64,000 nt of DNA from contig OZ024890.1 in assembly GCA_964017195.1 (NCBI GenBank), positions 20,283,701 through 20,347,700 of the forward strand. The letters run 5' to 3'. The stretch comes from Siderastrea radians (Eukaryota > Cnidaria > Anthozoa > Scleractinia > Rhizangiidae). Of the stretch, positions 20,761 to 30,033 are shown one piece after another. Both the position numbers and the translations under genes were made by a program. The notes under the pieces were generated by a model. It saw only the letters and a list, made by a program, of their open reading frames with translations. It ran no database searches and had not been told where the DNA came from. Numbering within the stretch: the stretch's first letter is position 1; each line of letters begins with the position of its first letter.

Positions 20761-22506
20761 TTATTGCTTTGGAGTCCAACCACGTTCAATAAACAATGTT
20801 AGTTTCCTTCTGTGAAGTGGGTTTTTAATTCCAAGGCACTGCATCATCTCCTCATTCAGTTCTGATAACATAGTTCCATCAACTGCTTCTTCTATAAATA
20901 AGTCCACGTACTGGCTCAATCCCAGCTTTTTTAGCCATTCGCTGACTTCAGACACCGAGATGCCCTCCAAACGGCTGTGAAAATCATCAGTTGAAGGGTG
21001 GCTTTGATTCGAAGTTGGTTGTTGGTTTTGACCGAGTGCGCCCGCGTGTTGGAAATCTGGCAGGACAGTTTTCACTGGCCTTGAGTGCTCTGTGTGCTTT
21101 GACTTGTGTGAGGTTTCGGCATCGCTAGCTACATCGACTATGCTTTCGTATACATTATCTTCGTGGCAAGTGTCAGGTAAAACAATCCTTTCCTTCACCT
21201 GTGACTGCATGGAGTTCTTGCCTCTTCGAATCATTTCCTTGTCTTTCAAAATATCGACCGATTGCCTATAGTTCTGAGGATCTGCTCTAAGTGAGAAATT
21301 CACATGAGATATTTCTCTATTTTGCGAAGTAGATTTAGCTGAGTTGTCCATTTCGCTTCTGTTTCTCTGTTTAGGAATGGGTGGTTCGGAGTTCGGTGGC
21401 TGTGCCTTGCCTGGTTGCTTCGACGCGACTTTATTTGGCTTTCTGGCAACAGGAGGAGCAACCAGTTCTACAGCCGCGGTTTTCTTTGGTTTCGGTTTGG
21501 GAGTTGGAGCATAACGAGTATCAGCAACATCTTTCTTGCTGTTTTGTTTCAAATTTGACCCTTGTGCCTTAGTAGGCGATCGCGGTGGAACGGCAGGCCG
21601 AAGTTCCTCGTAGACATTATTGTTACTGTTGTTATTATTCGCAGTTTGGATGCTTTTTTTCCGGGCTTCACTTATGTCAAAATACCACGATGCATCTCCC
21701 GTACTTCCACATGTGATTGTTGAATCGATGTCTACTTCGGTTTCGATTAAATGACAGATATGGGAGAACAAACTTGAGTCAATTTTTGAATCCTCTCTTT
21801 TCACTGTTATTTCCAAGTCAATTGGAAGTTTCAGAACTCTCAGTAGGCTCTCTTTCAATGTGGAAACTACGAAAACCTTCTGTTTCACCGCTTCCTCCAG
21901 ACATAACGGTCCCTCGAACTTAACCCGTGGACTTGTGTTTGTTCCGTCGAATGCTTGTGTTTTGCCAGCTAGAACACGTACATATGTTGGCAGACACTGT
22001 CCATCGATGACCTCTCGTATAGAACTCGGTTTATTATCTTCGAGAGTTTCAAAAGGCCCAAACTGGTTGCTAGGTAGAAATATCGTTCGAGGTTTTCCTA
22101 CCACACTGCACTTGAGTTGGTTTTGACCTCCACCGTTCGGCGATGCTTCTAGAAGCAAAAGTATGTCTCCATCCGTGACACCACTCTGAGGTATATCTCG
22201 AAGCGAGCGAACGTATTTTGGGAAGGCAACTATAAGTTCTTCAACAGTTTCACATCTGTCTTTGCATCCTTTCGGAATACTTTCAAAGATTTTCCCCTGG
22301 TAGGTTAGAGGAATAGAAAAGTAATTTCCTTTCTCGTCACGAGCTATGATCCGAGACAGTTCCCTCAAGGTATGCAAGTGAACAATCTCATCTATAGACC
22401 AAGATAATTCCTCCGACTCAAGAGACTCATACCCGTCGACAACTTGTATAGTTTCTGGAAGATGGCAGTCTGTGACGAAATCGCAGAGCAAGGAAGAATC
22501 GTTCAT
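20761..22506 (-). CDS. CABIT and SAM domain adaptor (pair 2, minus member), single exon, 581 aa
   Basis: Predicted signalling adaptor and close paralog of the gene at 7453-9189. Start: the ATG at 22504-22506 (MNDSSLLCDF) is chosen because it gives an N-terminus of the same length as the paralog; an in-frame GTG at 22545 only adds 13 unmatched residues. The CABIT domain spans about 10-255, with C133 (QLKC) and FLPSNQFGPF at 143-152, which fits the family signature (hydrophobic-x-LP-x4-G-x-F) better than its paralog. The linker has VYEELRPAVPPRSP and Lys/Pro-rich motifs (PTPKPKPKK, PPVARKP). The C-terminal SAM domain (about 510-581) is nearly the same as in the paralog. AATAAA on the minus strand lies 140 bp downstream. 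GAREM-like function is inferred. Confidence 0.87.
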   Translation of the reverse strand: MNDSSLLCDFVTDCHLPETIQVVDGYESLESEELSWSIDEIVHLHTLRELSRIIARDEKGNYFSIPLTYQGKIFESIPKGCKDRCETVEELIVAFPKYVRSLRDIPQSGVTDGDILLLLEASPNGGGQNQLKCSVVGKPRTIFLPSNQFGPFETLEDNKPSSIREVIDGQCLPTYVRVLAGKTQAFDGTNTSPRVKFEGPLCLEEAVKQKVFVVSTLKESLLRVLKLPIDLEITVKREDSKIDSSLFSHICHLIETEVDIDSTITCGSTGDASWYFDISEARKKSIQTANNNNSNNNVYEELRPAVPPRSPTKAQGSNLKQNSKKDVADTRYAPTPKPKPKKTAAVELVAPPVARKPNKVASKQPGKAQPPNSEPPIPKQRNRSEMDNSAKSTSQNREISHVNFSLRADPQNYRQSVDILKDKEMIRRGKNSMQSQVKERIVLPDTCHEDNVYESIVDVASDAETSHKSKHTEHSRPVKTVLPDFQHAGALGQNQQPTSNQSHPSTDDFHSRLEGISVSEVSEWLKKLGLSQYVDLFIEEAVDGTMLSELNEEMMQCLGIKNPLHRRKLTLFIERGWTPKQ

Positions 22507-23046
22507 ATTTGGCGCAAATGAAATTTGCCCAAGCTGATTGCTCACAGATCAACGTACACATAATCTGAAGTATTGAATTGTGTTACATTGGTCGCTTGCC
22601 AAATCAGATGGTCTGGGGGGGAGGGTCTCTGTTCTTGTTAGCTGATCAAACTGAGTTCATTAACTAACCTGCAACTGGTAATTGACTAAACTGTTTTATC
22701 GTACAAGTAAGCCGCCTTTCCATAGTACAACGGTTTCTTCACACCCAACGAACACTTTGAATCTCGTCTTATGTTGTCTTATTTCCGTATTCCTACCACC
22801 CCCGCTTCTTTAGCATTGCCACCCATCCGAGGAATGGTCCTGAGGCTACTATTTATTGAACTTTGAGCTCACATAAATCGAAACATCGACAAAAGGGACC
22901 GAATCCAACTATCCAATTATATTGTAATGTTAAGTGTGGGGCTGAAAACAAGCTTTCACAAATAAAGGGCCATATTTTTATATCATGCTTTCAGTTCTAT
23001 ATGTATATACGTTCACATCAAACAACGCGTGTAATTGTTGCATTTG

Positions 23047-24362
23047 AAAACGGATGTTACTAAAACGTAGAATGAGGAATGGGGAATGGGGAATGGGGAA
23101 TGAGAAATAGTGGTCAGCGGTAATACCTAAAAAAAGTAAGTTTGAGTCTGCGCAGTACGGCAAAGAGACGAGGACTGCACGTGATAAGCGAAATATGGAA
23201 GGTAAGAATGTTTATGTCAGTTTTTCCTGAGTTTTTGGAATTACTGAGTTCCTGTTCATTAAAATTAACCAAAACTATTGATTTGCAGGTAATGAGAGTG
23301 AATGAGGGTATCGTTATCAACGGGTTGGTGTAAAAAGATTCCTATAGCTTTGAGCACAGTCGCTCCGAGTGTAACTTACATGTTCTCTGTATTTTGATGT
23401 TTTAGCGACGAACCAGTGACAGAGGATGGTTCTTTGTTTGCAACAGGCGAAAATGAATCTTTGTTTCAGGTACGATAACGTAGAATACGGCTTGAAAATT
23501 TAAACCGAACGCTGCTTAACTGTTAGGACTTGCCATCGAATTTTGAATTGACTTGAATGGCGTTCATATTTGAGTTACAATCTAGATTCATTTATGGTTT
23601 ACAGAAAGAAATGAGTGAAGTGACTGCAATATTAAGCTGTTCTTCACTTAAAAAGAAAATACCCCAGAGAAGAAGCATGGAGAATACCACGGACAAATGA
23701 ATCTAGATTGTATCGACTCTGCAACTCAAATATGAACGCCATTAAATTAAAATCAATTAAAAATTCGATGGCAAGTGCTAAAAATAATTCAGCGCGGTCA
23801 GTTTAAATTTTCAAGGCGTATTCTGCGTTTTCATACCTTAAACAACGATTCATTGTCGTCATTTGAAAACGTAGAATCATTTTCTGTCGCTGCTTCGTCG
23901 CTAAAACGTCAAAATACACAGAACATTACTCTTAGTTTTGATAATAAAACTCGAAGCGACTGTACTCCGCAAAGTGATACGAATCTTTTTACACCAACCT
24001 GTCGATAAACGATATAAACCTCGTGATCCATAACATTGTCGTCACTCACATTGCCTGCAGATCAACAGTTTTGGTTAATTTTGATAAACAGAAACTCAAT
24101 AATTCCAAAAACTCGGGAAAAACTGACAGATAAATATTCTTACCTTCCATCTTTCGCTTACCACATCCAGTCCTCGTCTCTTTGCCGCACGGCGCAAACT
24201 CCAACTTATTTTTTTAGACATTACTGCTGACCACTATTTCTCATTCCCCATCCCCCATTCTCCATTCCCCATTCCCCATTCCCCATTCCCCATTCCCCAT
24301 TCCCCATTCCCCATTCCCCATTCCCCATTCCCCATTCCTCGTTTTAGTAACATCCTTTGAAA
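23047..24362. mobile_element. Foldback (long inverted repeat) element with intron-like interior
   Basis: Arms of about 550-660 bp (about 23047-23597 and 23695-24362) are imperfect inverted copies. The outer ends are GGATGTTACTAAAACG and its inverse. Just inside lie short tandem GGAATGG repeats, expanded on the right to a (CCCCATT)n array at 24242-24339. Both arms, read inward, keep ATGGAAG followed by GTAAGAAT, then a pyrimidine-poor TGATTTGCAG or TGATCTGCAG, and GATGTTTTAG/GACGTTTTAG before an acidic segment ending in a GTATGA/GTACGA donor. This looks like a captured, intron-containing gene fragment that was duplicated in inverse. Confidence 0.6.
24242..24339. repeat. (CCCCATT)n minisatellite
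   Basis: About a dozen 7-bp CCCCATT units, the first few imperfect. The inverse, only about 3 GGAATGG units, is at 23070-23102 in the other arm of the foldback element, so the array expanded on one side only. Confidence 0.85.
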
Positions 24363-24750
24363 ACCACATTGATGACGTAATTGAAACTACACTTTTCTTT
24401 CCCACATAAAATAACTGGAATGGATGGAAATATGATACTACAATTCTACTTTTACATTTAAAAACTGAACAAGAGACATTGACATTCCTCTGGCACTTGA
24501 ATTATTTTCATGCCGAAATTAGCATTTTCACACTCCAGTAAGCGGGCTTCCAACTAGACTTCACTTAATAATCAGCAATGAATTGCGACGCTGCAGAAAC
24601 TTAGGTAAAAACGTTGTGCAATTTAAACGTCCTGAGTCTCAACACTGCTGCCAGCATAGTACACTCGCGGAGTTGAAAACACCTGCTCTTGTTATTCCGC
24701 CTGCCGCATGTATTAAACATTCTTGAACGTGTTTACTTTGACTTTACCGA

Positions 24751-27054
24751 ATGTTTAAAAACATCGTTTGGAGCGAAAATTCTTGTACCCTGAAGTCGTT
24801 CGTCGAGTGTTACCCTCTTCCACAAATCGTACAAGTCGAAGATGGAATCTACAGTCATGACGAAGCCAAGACGCTTTCAGCAGAGCAAGTTCTTACCCTG
24901 CACTGCACCAAAAGAACCGACAAGGTCCTCGCCAAAGGAGCCTCACAGAAAGAGTACTACATACCTGTGAATTGCCCATGCAAAGTCAAAATACTTCCTA
25001 CATTTTGCGAGGACATGTACTACAGCGTGCAGGACATTGTTGACGCTACTTCTGTTAAGTTTATTCGCGTCGTTCACGATCGCCCTCACTTGGGGATAAA
25101 AGTGGGAGACATTTTAAAGCTAAAACAAACTGTCGAAGAAAACCATCAAAAATTTATTGAATGCAAGATTTATGACAAGACTCAGGATATTGTGAGACTT
25201 CCTTTGGAGTTTAAAGATGCCTTCGAACCTTTAGCCAGGCCAGAGGAGTATCATTTTCAAGAAGTTTTACACTCGTTTAAGCTTCCCGTTCGAGTGAAAT
25301 TCATCTCTAGCGAAACCAAGATTCAGGATGTAAACAATGAGGTTGACTTACTCTCACTAGACTCTGTCCTTTTAAAATCAGTCCAAGAAGAGTCAACAAT
25401 TATTGCCACAAGCCGTGCTGACAATACAGTCACCGTATTAATTCTTCCCATTGATTTGGACGTAAGTGTGCGTCCGGCACTTGGAGCTATAAAGGGCGAT
25501 AAAACATACGCCAGATTTTGTAGAGATATCCATGACGGTGCTGATCTGGAGAAAGTGGACCTCTCACTTGCAAATAGTTTGAAACTCTCGCGCGAACCAG
25601 ATGTAGACGTACTGTACGATTACGATGAGTTGAGGCCCCCTGTCCCTCCTCGGTGCTCCGTCAGCTCGCAACCAGAAGATGACGACTCAGATTCCAGTGA
25701 GGGTTATGAGGAAGTAACTTTTCCAAGACCTCCAAGACCGCCAAAACTCACACCACCTCCTACATCTCCAAAACCACCAAAGTTTACATCGCCTCGAACA
25801 TCTCCAGAATCACCAAGGTTCGCACCACCTCCAACGTCTCCAGAATCACAATTGCTTACACCACCTCCAACATCTCCAGAAGCACCATTGCTCACACCAC
25901 CTCCAACATCTCCAAAACCGAAGCCACCGCAGCAGTCTCAGCATCAAGGCAAAAAATCTCAGGAGGTATTTAATATTTCCGATGACAATACACGCTCTAC
26001 AGCGGACTACCAGGTGCCACGTCCTCCTGTACGAACTCTATCACTGCAGACTAAAAAAAATCTAACGACAGTTGACAGCGGTGCAGACAAAAGTATCGAC
26101 GGTCTGCAGTCCGAGGAAAGCTCGTCACTCGCGCCCCCTCCAACATCTCCAAAACCGCGAAAGCTTACACCACCTGCAACATCTTCAAAACTAGCGAAAC
26201 TCACACCACCTACGGTATACCCAAAGCCGAAGCCATCGCAGCAGCTTCAGCGTCACGACAGAGAATTAGACGAAGTGTCGAATGTCTTCCATGAAAATAC
26301 TCCCACTAAAGAGGACTACGGAGCGCCACGACCTCCTCTTCAGGCTTCGTCACTACAGCAAATTAATTTAGCGACAGCTGACGGCGGTGCAGATGGCGAT
26401 TATGACCGTTGGCGATCCGATGATGAAAATTCGCCTGAAAGTGGCGATTGCTTGTTGCCAGTTTCTTCTGACCTAACAGGAACTGTCTTAGAAACATATG
26501 ATAGAGATGGTTATCGTAATTCTAACGATGATTTTGAAGCTGACGATTCCAATGACTCAAGTGAAAAACACGAATATTTATATCCGGAAGTACTGCCTAT
26601 GTACACCGAAAACGCCGCTAGGGCTCCACAAGAGAGTGTGAATTTCACTAGAAAACATTCATTAAGGAACCGAATCTCAGATTTTTTCAAGAAGGATCCT
26701 CCTAAGCAACTTAAATCTGGAGTCATCAAGAGACCATCTGACCCTTCACAAGAGACGCCTAGTGCCAGCTTCTCTGATAAACAGCATATTCCGGCTTCAC
26801 CGTCCAAATCGTCAGCTCAAAATTTATCCATGGATTTCCCTGAAGATCTCTCACTCCTCTCTGTATCAGAAGTGGGAGAGTGTCTACGAAAGCTTAACAT
26901 GGAAGAGCACGTTGACACGTTTAAAAGCCAGCTGATCGATGGACAGATGCTCCAGGAATTAGACGATGAGTCAATAGTATCTCTTGGTGTAAGTACAATT
27001 CAACAGAAAAGACTAATTAAATTTATCGGAGGATGGAGGCCAAACGTAAATTAA
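24751..27054 (+). CDS. CABIT and SAM domain adaptor (pair 2, plus member), single exon, 767 aa
   Basis: Predicted signalling adaptor and close paralog of the gene at 10107-12488. ATG at 24751 opens MFKNIVWSEN. The CABIT domain covers about 15-275, with C138 (FIEC) and IVRLPLEFKDAF following. After YDYDELRPPVPPRC the linker differs from its paralog: it holds a run of TPPPTSPK-type repeats (25737-25925) and a second shorter run (TPPATSSK, TPPTVYPKPKP). It keeps shared motifs (YQVPRPPVRTLSLQ, DYGAPRPPLQ). An acidic region and a basic patch (RKHSLRNRISDFFKK) precede the SAM domain (about 695-767, ending GWRPNVN). No clear AATAAA was found soon after the stop. Function is inferred from GAREM; the match to the paralog is plain along CABIT and SAM. 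Confidence 0.88.
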   Translation: MFKNIVWSENSCTLKSFVECYPLPQIVQVEDGIYSHDEAKTLSAEQVLTLHCTKRTDKVLAKGASQKEYYIPVNCPCKVKILPTFCEDMYYSVQDIVDATSVKFIRVVHDRPHLGIKVGDILKLKQTVEENHQKFIECKIYDKTQDIVRLPLEFKDAFEPLARPEEYHFQEVLHSFKLPVRVKFISSETKIQDVNNEVDLLSLDSVLLKSVQEESTIIATSRADNTVTVLILPIDLDVSVRPALGAIKGDKTYARFCRDIHDGADLEKVDLSLANSLKLSREPDVDVLYDYDELRPPVPPRCSVSSQPEDDDSDSSEGYEEVTFPRPPRPPKLTPPPTSPKPPKFTSPRTSPESPRFAPPPTSPESQLLTPPPTSPEAPLLTPPPTSPKPKPPQQSQHQGKKSQEVFNISDDNTRSTADYQVPRPPVRTLSLQTKKNLTTVDSGADKSIDGLQSEESSSLAPPPTSPKPRKLTPPATSSKLAKLTPPTVYPKPKPSQQLQRHDRELDEVSNVFHENTPTKEDYGAPRPPLQASSLQQINLATADGGADGDYDRWRSDDENSPESGDCLLPVSSDLTGTVLETYDRDGYRNSNDDFEADDSNDSSEKHEYLYPEVLPMYTENAARAPQESVNFTRKHSLRNRISDFFKKDPPKQLKSGVIKRPSDPSQETPSASFSDKQHIPASPSKSSAQNLSMDFPEDLSLLSVSEVGECLRKLNMEEHVDTFKSQLIDGQMLQELDDESIVSLGVSTIQQKRLIKFIGGWRPNVN
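25737..25925 (+). repeat. In-frame TPPPTSPK repeats
   Basis: About five to six coding units of roughly 33 bp give proline-rich residues of the type LTPPPTSPKPPK, FTSPRTSPESPR, FAPPPTSPESQ, LLTPPPTSPEAP. They occupy the place where the pair 1 paralog has longer tyrosine-plus-proline repeats. Confidence 0.75.
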
Positions 27055-27999
27055 GGGGCTTTTTAAGGGGATGGGTAAGTCAGATAGTATGTTTTCCCAA
27101 CGTTTTAGCCCTTTTTCTTTATTATCTCCTTGAGGTTCATTGCTTTTATACTAAAAAGAAAGAACGTAATAATAATACTTTGCTTTGTTTATTTGTAAAC
27201 CGGGGTCGGACATAGATTTTGGGTATACAGTATACAGTATTTTTTACTTCAACGTGCAACAATATCGGCTGAAATATATGTAACTGGTGCATCATATATT
27301 TATTTCTGATATACTATCTTTTTCGCCGTTTTGAATATTTCTCAGAGGAAACTTAACGTTTTGTTATGCTTCTCATGTGGGGCTTATCAGTATACCAATA
27401 GCTTCCCAGCCGACCAGATGGAGCGTACAATTTATAATTATACAAGGTACGGTTTAATAACTTGCATTAGGCGAGATTTTAAGAACTTATATTAAAACCT
27501 CTATTTTTAGTTTATGAACATTGTGCACATATTATTACGTACATTTTGATTGAGAGAAAAATAGTAAATATGGAGCTCGAGTTTGAACTTGTAATAAGGA
27601 AACAGAATATATATACATGCTGAAGGCAGTTTTCGCAGAACATCTTACAGGCCTTATGCGTGTTTATGTCAAGGCTAGCTAATTTCACCACCAAGCCTCG
27701 CTTTCAAACGGTAAAAGATAAAGTTCCTAATCAACAAGGAATAAGGTTGTACAAGCGAGGCTAGCTGAGGGGTAAATAGTGACTCATATAGAAGGTTTAT
27801 TATAGCGAACCTGCACATAACTTTAGAGAGTTTGCTTTGTTATTGAATTTAAGGTATTAAATCATAATTCCTGAGGTACCCTTAATACATTTCATTGCTT
27901 CCTCAAGCAAAATCGAATGCATTATAATTGTGGCATTTTAAGCACGGTACCTCCTTTTGTTACTGCGCATACGTACTGCGCATCTTGGGATATTCGGGG
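27055..27999. other. 3' flank of pair 2 plus-strand gene; no gene seen
   Basis: AT-rich, about 0.95 kb, no supported coding frame. It should hold the 3' untranslated region of the preceding gene, but no convincing polyadenylation signal was picked. Confidence 0.4.
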
Positions 28000-28340
28000 A
28001 TTTTTTAAGGAATTTGCCCCCTAATACAACAATATTTTTGCGCGGTTTATGACTATGTGGAAAAAGCATATCTTAGCGAAGGGCCATCAAAATCCAAAAA
28101 GAAAATAGGGGGTAACCACGCATTTTTCAGAGATAATTGAGCTTAGATTTGGAAAGAAATTGCCATACATTCTTTGTATTTTAACAATTTTTAGGATTAT
28201 TAATTATCTCTGAAAAATGCGGGGCTTCCCACATTTTTCTTTTTGGATTCCAGTAGGTCTTACTAAGATCTGCTTTTTCCCCATAGACATAACCTTTGCA
28301 AAAATACATCTGTATTAGGAGGCACCATCCTTAATAAGGA
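28000..28340. mobile_element. Palindromic MITE, about 340 bp
   Basis: Left arm (about 28000-28145) and right arm (about 28195-28340) are imperfect inverted copies: CCCCCTAATACA with AATATTTTTGC on the left and GCAAAAATACATCTGTATTAGGAGGC on the right. AAAATCCAAAAAGAAAA and GCATTTTTCAGAGATAATT occur near the centre in both arms. The spacer is about 50 bp. No coding capacity. Confidence 0.65.
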
Positions 28341-28825
28341 CATTATACGTAGTTCCGGTAGTATTATTCAAGATTTAAATCAGTAAAGGGCTGTTGAACA
28401 TATTTGAATTCAATAAGGTAGATGAAGTGTCAAATCCAAATATGATTATGTTGAATACAGTTTGCCAATGCAAGAAGTGGTTAGTCTGCCCTGTCAATAC
28501 CTTTGCCGATCTCTGAAAGAGCTCATTTCCATTTGTATTACTGGCAATGGACTGTAAAACCATTTAGTATTCCCAGAGTACATTAATATTATATATGGAT
28601 CTCAAATGTAAAGCTTTTATAGTTCGATTCGTGAGAATAAACGTGCGTTTCCAGTGAATTCTCTGCTACAGCAAGCGTTTTTTTTTCTGGTATTAACCAG
28701 GCATTCAACTTTTCCATCTTTGAATGAAATCCTTAAGTGTCACCGCCTAGCATGAAAAACTGGTTAATAAAGTAGAAAACTCATGAAAGGGGTTTGAGCA
28801 TGTGGGTTGTTTTTCCTGTATAGTA

Positions 28826-28985
28826 GACACCGCGCTAATCTCGAATCCCCCGCTATCTCGAATTGACTGGCCCCTTTCCCTTGGATATATGTTCTACAGT
28901 TCAGTATTTACTCTTACTTGCTATATCACCCCCCCCCCCCCATCTCGAACAATTCTACGTTTCCCTTGATTATTCGAAATATGGA
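28826..28985. repeat. Pogo/Tigger-like terminal sequence fragment
   Basis: AGTAGACACCGCGCTAATCT followed by CGAATCCCCCGCTATCTCGAA, then a C tract and CATCTCGAACAATTCTACGT with TTCCCTTG. The same elements, in inverse, appear at 42472-42640. The CAGT-start and TCTCGAA pattern resembles ends of pogo-type DNA transposons; this is inference from pattern only. Confidence 0.4.
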
Positions 28986-29961
28986 GGGGGGTTGCTTTCG
29001 AACTGCAAATGGAGCGGCGCAGGAGCAGGTGGAACAGGTCTTTCCTGCGAAAGGCAGATTTTTTTTAAATCGACGTTGGATTCTCATATGCATGGGATTT
29101 TACCAAATTAAAAAAATGAAACTTAGAAAATGGAAATGGGGGCAAATGGGTTTTGAAGGAATAAATTAACATATGGTTTTATTTTTTATCTTGAGATGTT
29201 GCCACAAAGGGACTAGCGTTGAACGATCGATAGATCACCATGAGTACTACGGAAAAAAACCATAAGTGAGATTGCAGGACAACTTAAGAATACTGCTTAT
29301 ATAATGGCTTTTTAAACACCCTTTTTTTAGAAGATTTTCAGTCTTTCTCCGCTATAAACGATCATATCATTAATGACAATCTCTTCACTCTGGGAAGACT
29401 CCGGGAACACAATCGCCTAAAAATATTGCTCATACAAAGTTTATAAACTGGAAAGACATTTTTTTGTTTCATACATTTTTTTGCTTTACGTATTTCGTCT
29501 TCTGTGTCTTCGTTTCTTTAACTGCCGTAAGGATCAGTCGTTCCGTATATTTTTTTACTAAAAATATTGCTCCCAGTGGAAAGAAATCTCTGGCTGTCAA
29601 TATCATTTTTGCTCCGTCATTAAGCGATATTGCTTTGGTTTTAAAGTTGACATCGCATTGAAAAGAAACAGTCAGACTCCTGGATAGGTTACCAATAAAA
29701 CAAATGTTTATAGAAATTAACTGCAACAGATGTTTTCCTTCGTTTGATTTCCAGTTCGACGAACAAGACGAACCCAGAAAATTTGACGGAGTTGAGGTTA
29801 ATTTTCTTGATACAACCAAGGAATTTTAACAAAAGTTTTACAGACAGGTAGACAGGTTGTCTCTGTCAAAAAAAAAAAGTTTTAACCTCTACGATAGCCT
29901 CAGGCCATAAATAACTTAACTGAATTGTTTTCATGACATATTTTGCAAGAAGCCCACTCAA
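28986..29961. other. Non-coding stretch, nothing recognised
   Basis: AT-rich, no supported gene on either strand. Open frames at 28863-29169 and 29464-29819 have no recognisable domains and biased composition. Confidence 0.35.
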
Positions 29962-30033
29962 ATGGAACACTTGAGCACTATCTTGCCACCCGAAGAGGCT
30001 GAGCTAGTTTGGCGGGCTTTCACGTCAACTAAG
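29962..30033 (+). other. Candidate first coding exon (low confidence)
   Basis: ATG at 29962 opens a 24-codon stretch (MEHLSTILPPEEAELVWRAF plus TSTK) that ends at a strong donor AAG|GTGAGT at 30034, phase 0. The peptide is helical and acidic in look. It could be the start of the formin gene, joining in phase to the candidate exon at 38775-38816, but the 8.7-kb intron and lack of transcript data make this tentative. Confidence 0.25.

Larger units (their letters stand above)
22507..24750. promoter_or_regulatory. Divergent intergenic region of pair 2, enlarged by a foldback insertion
   Basis: It separates two start codons facing away from each other by 2,244 bp. Removing the foldback repeat at about 23047-24362 leaves about 930 bp, close to the 917 bp of pair 1. 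The conserved block ATTGGTCGCTTGCCAAATCAGAT at 22587-22609 matches 9320-9344. This supports a duplicated divergent promoter later split by a mobile insertion, which would move the two genes' shared control elements apart. Confidence 0.55.

Noticed and set aside
22507..22545. GTG extension of the pair 2 minus-strand protein by 13 residues
   Set aside because: The ATG at 22506 gives an N-terminus matching the paralog; eukaryotic GTG starts are rare.
24242..24339. CRISPR-like regular repeat array
   Set aside because: Seven-base units without spacers; a minisatellite in a eukaryotic genome.
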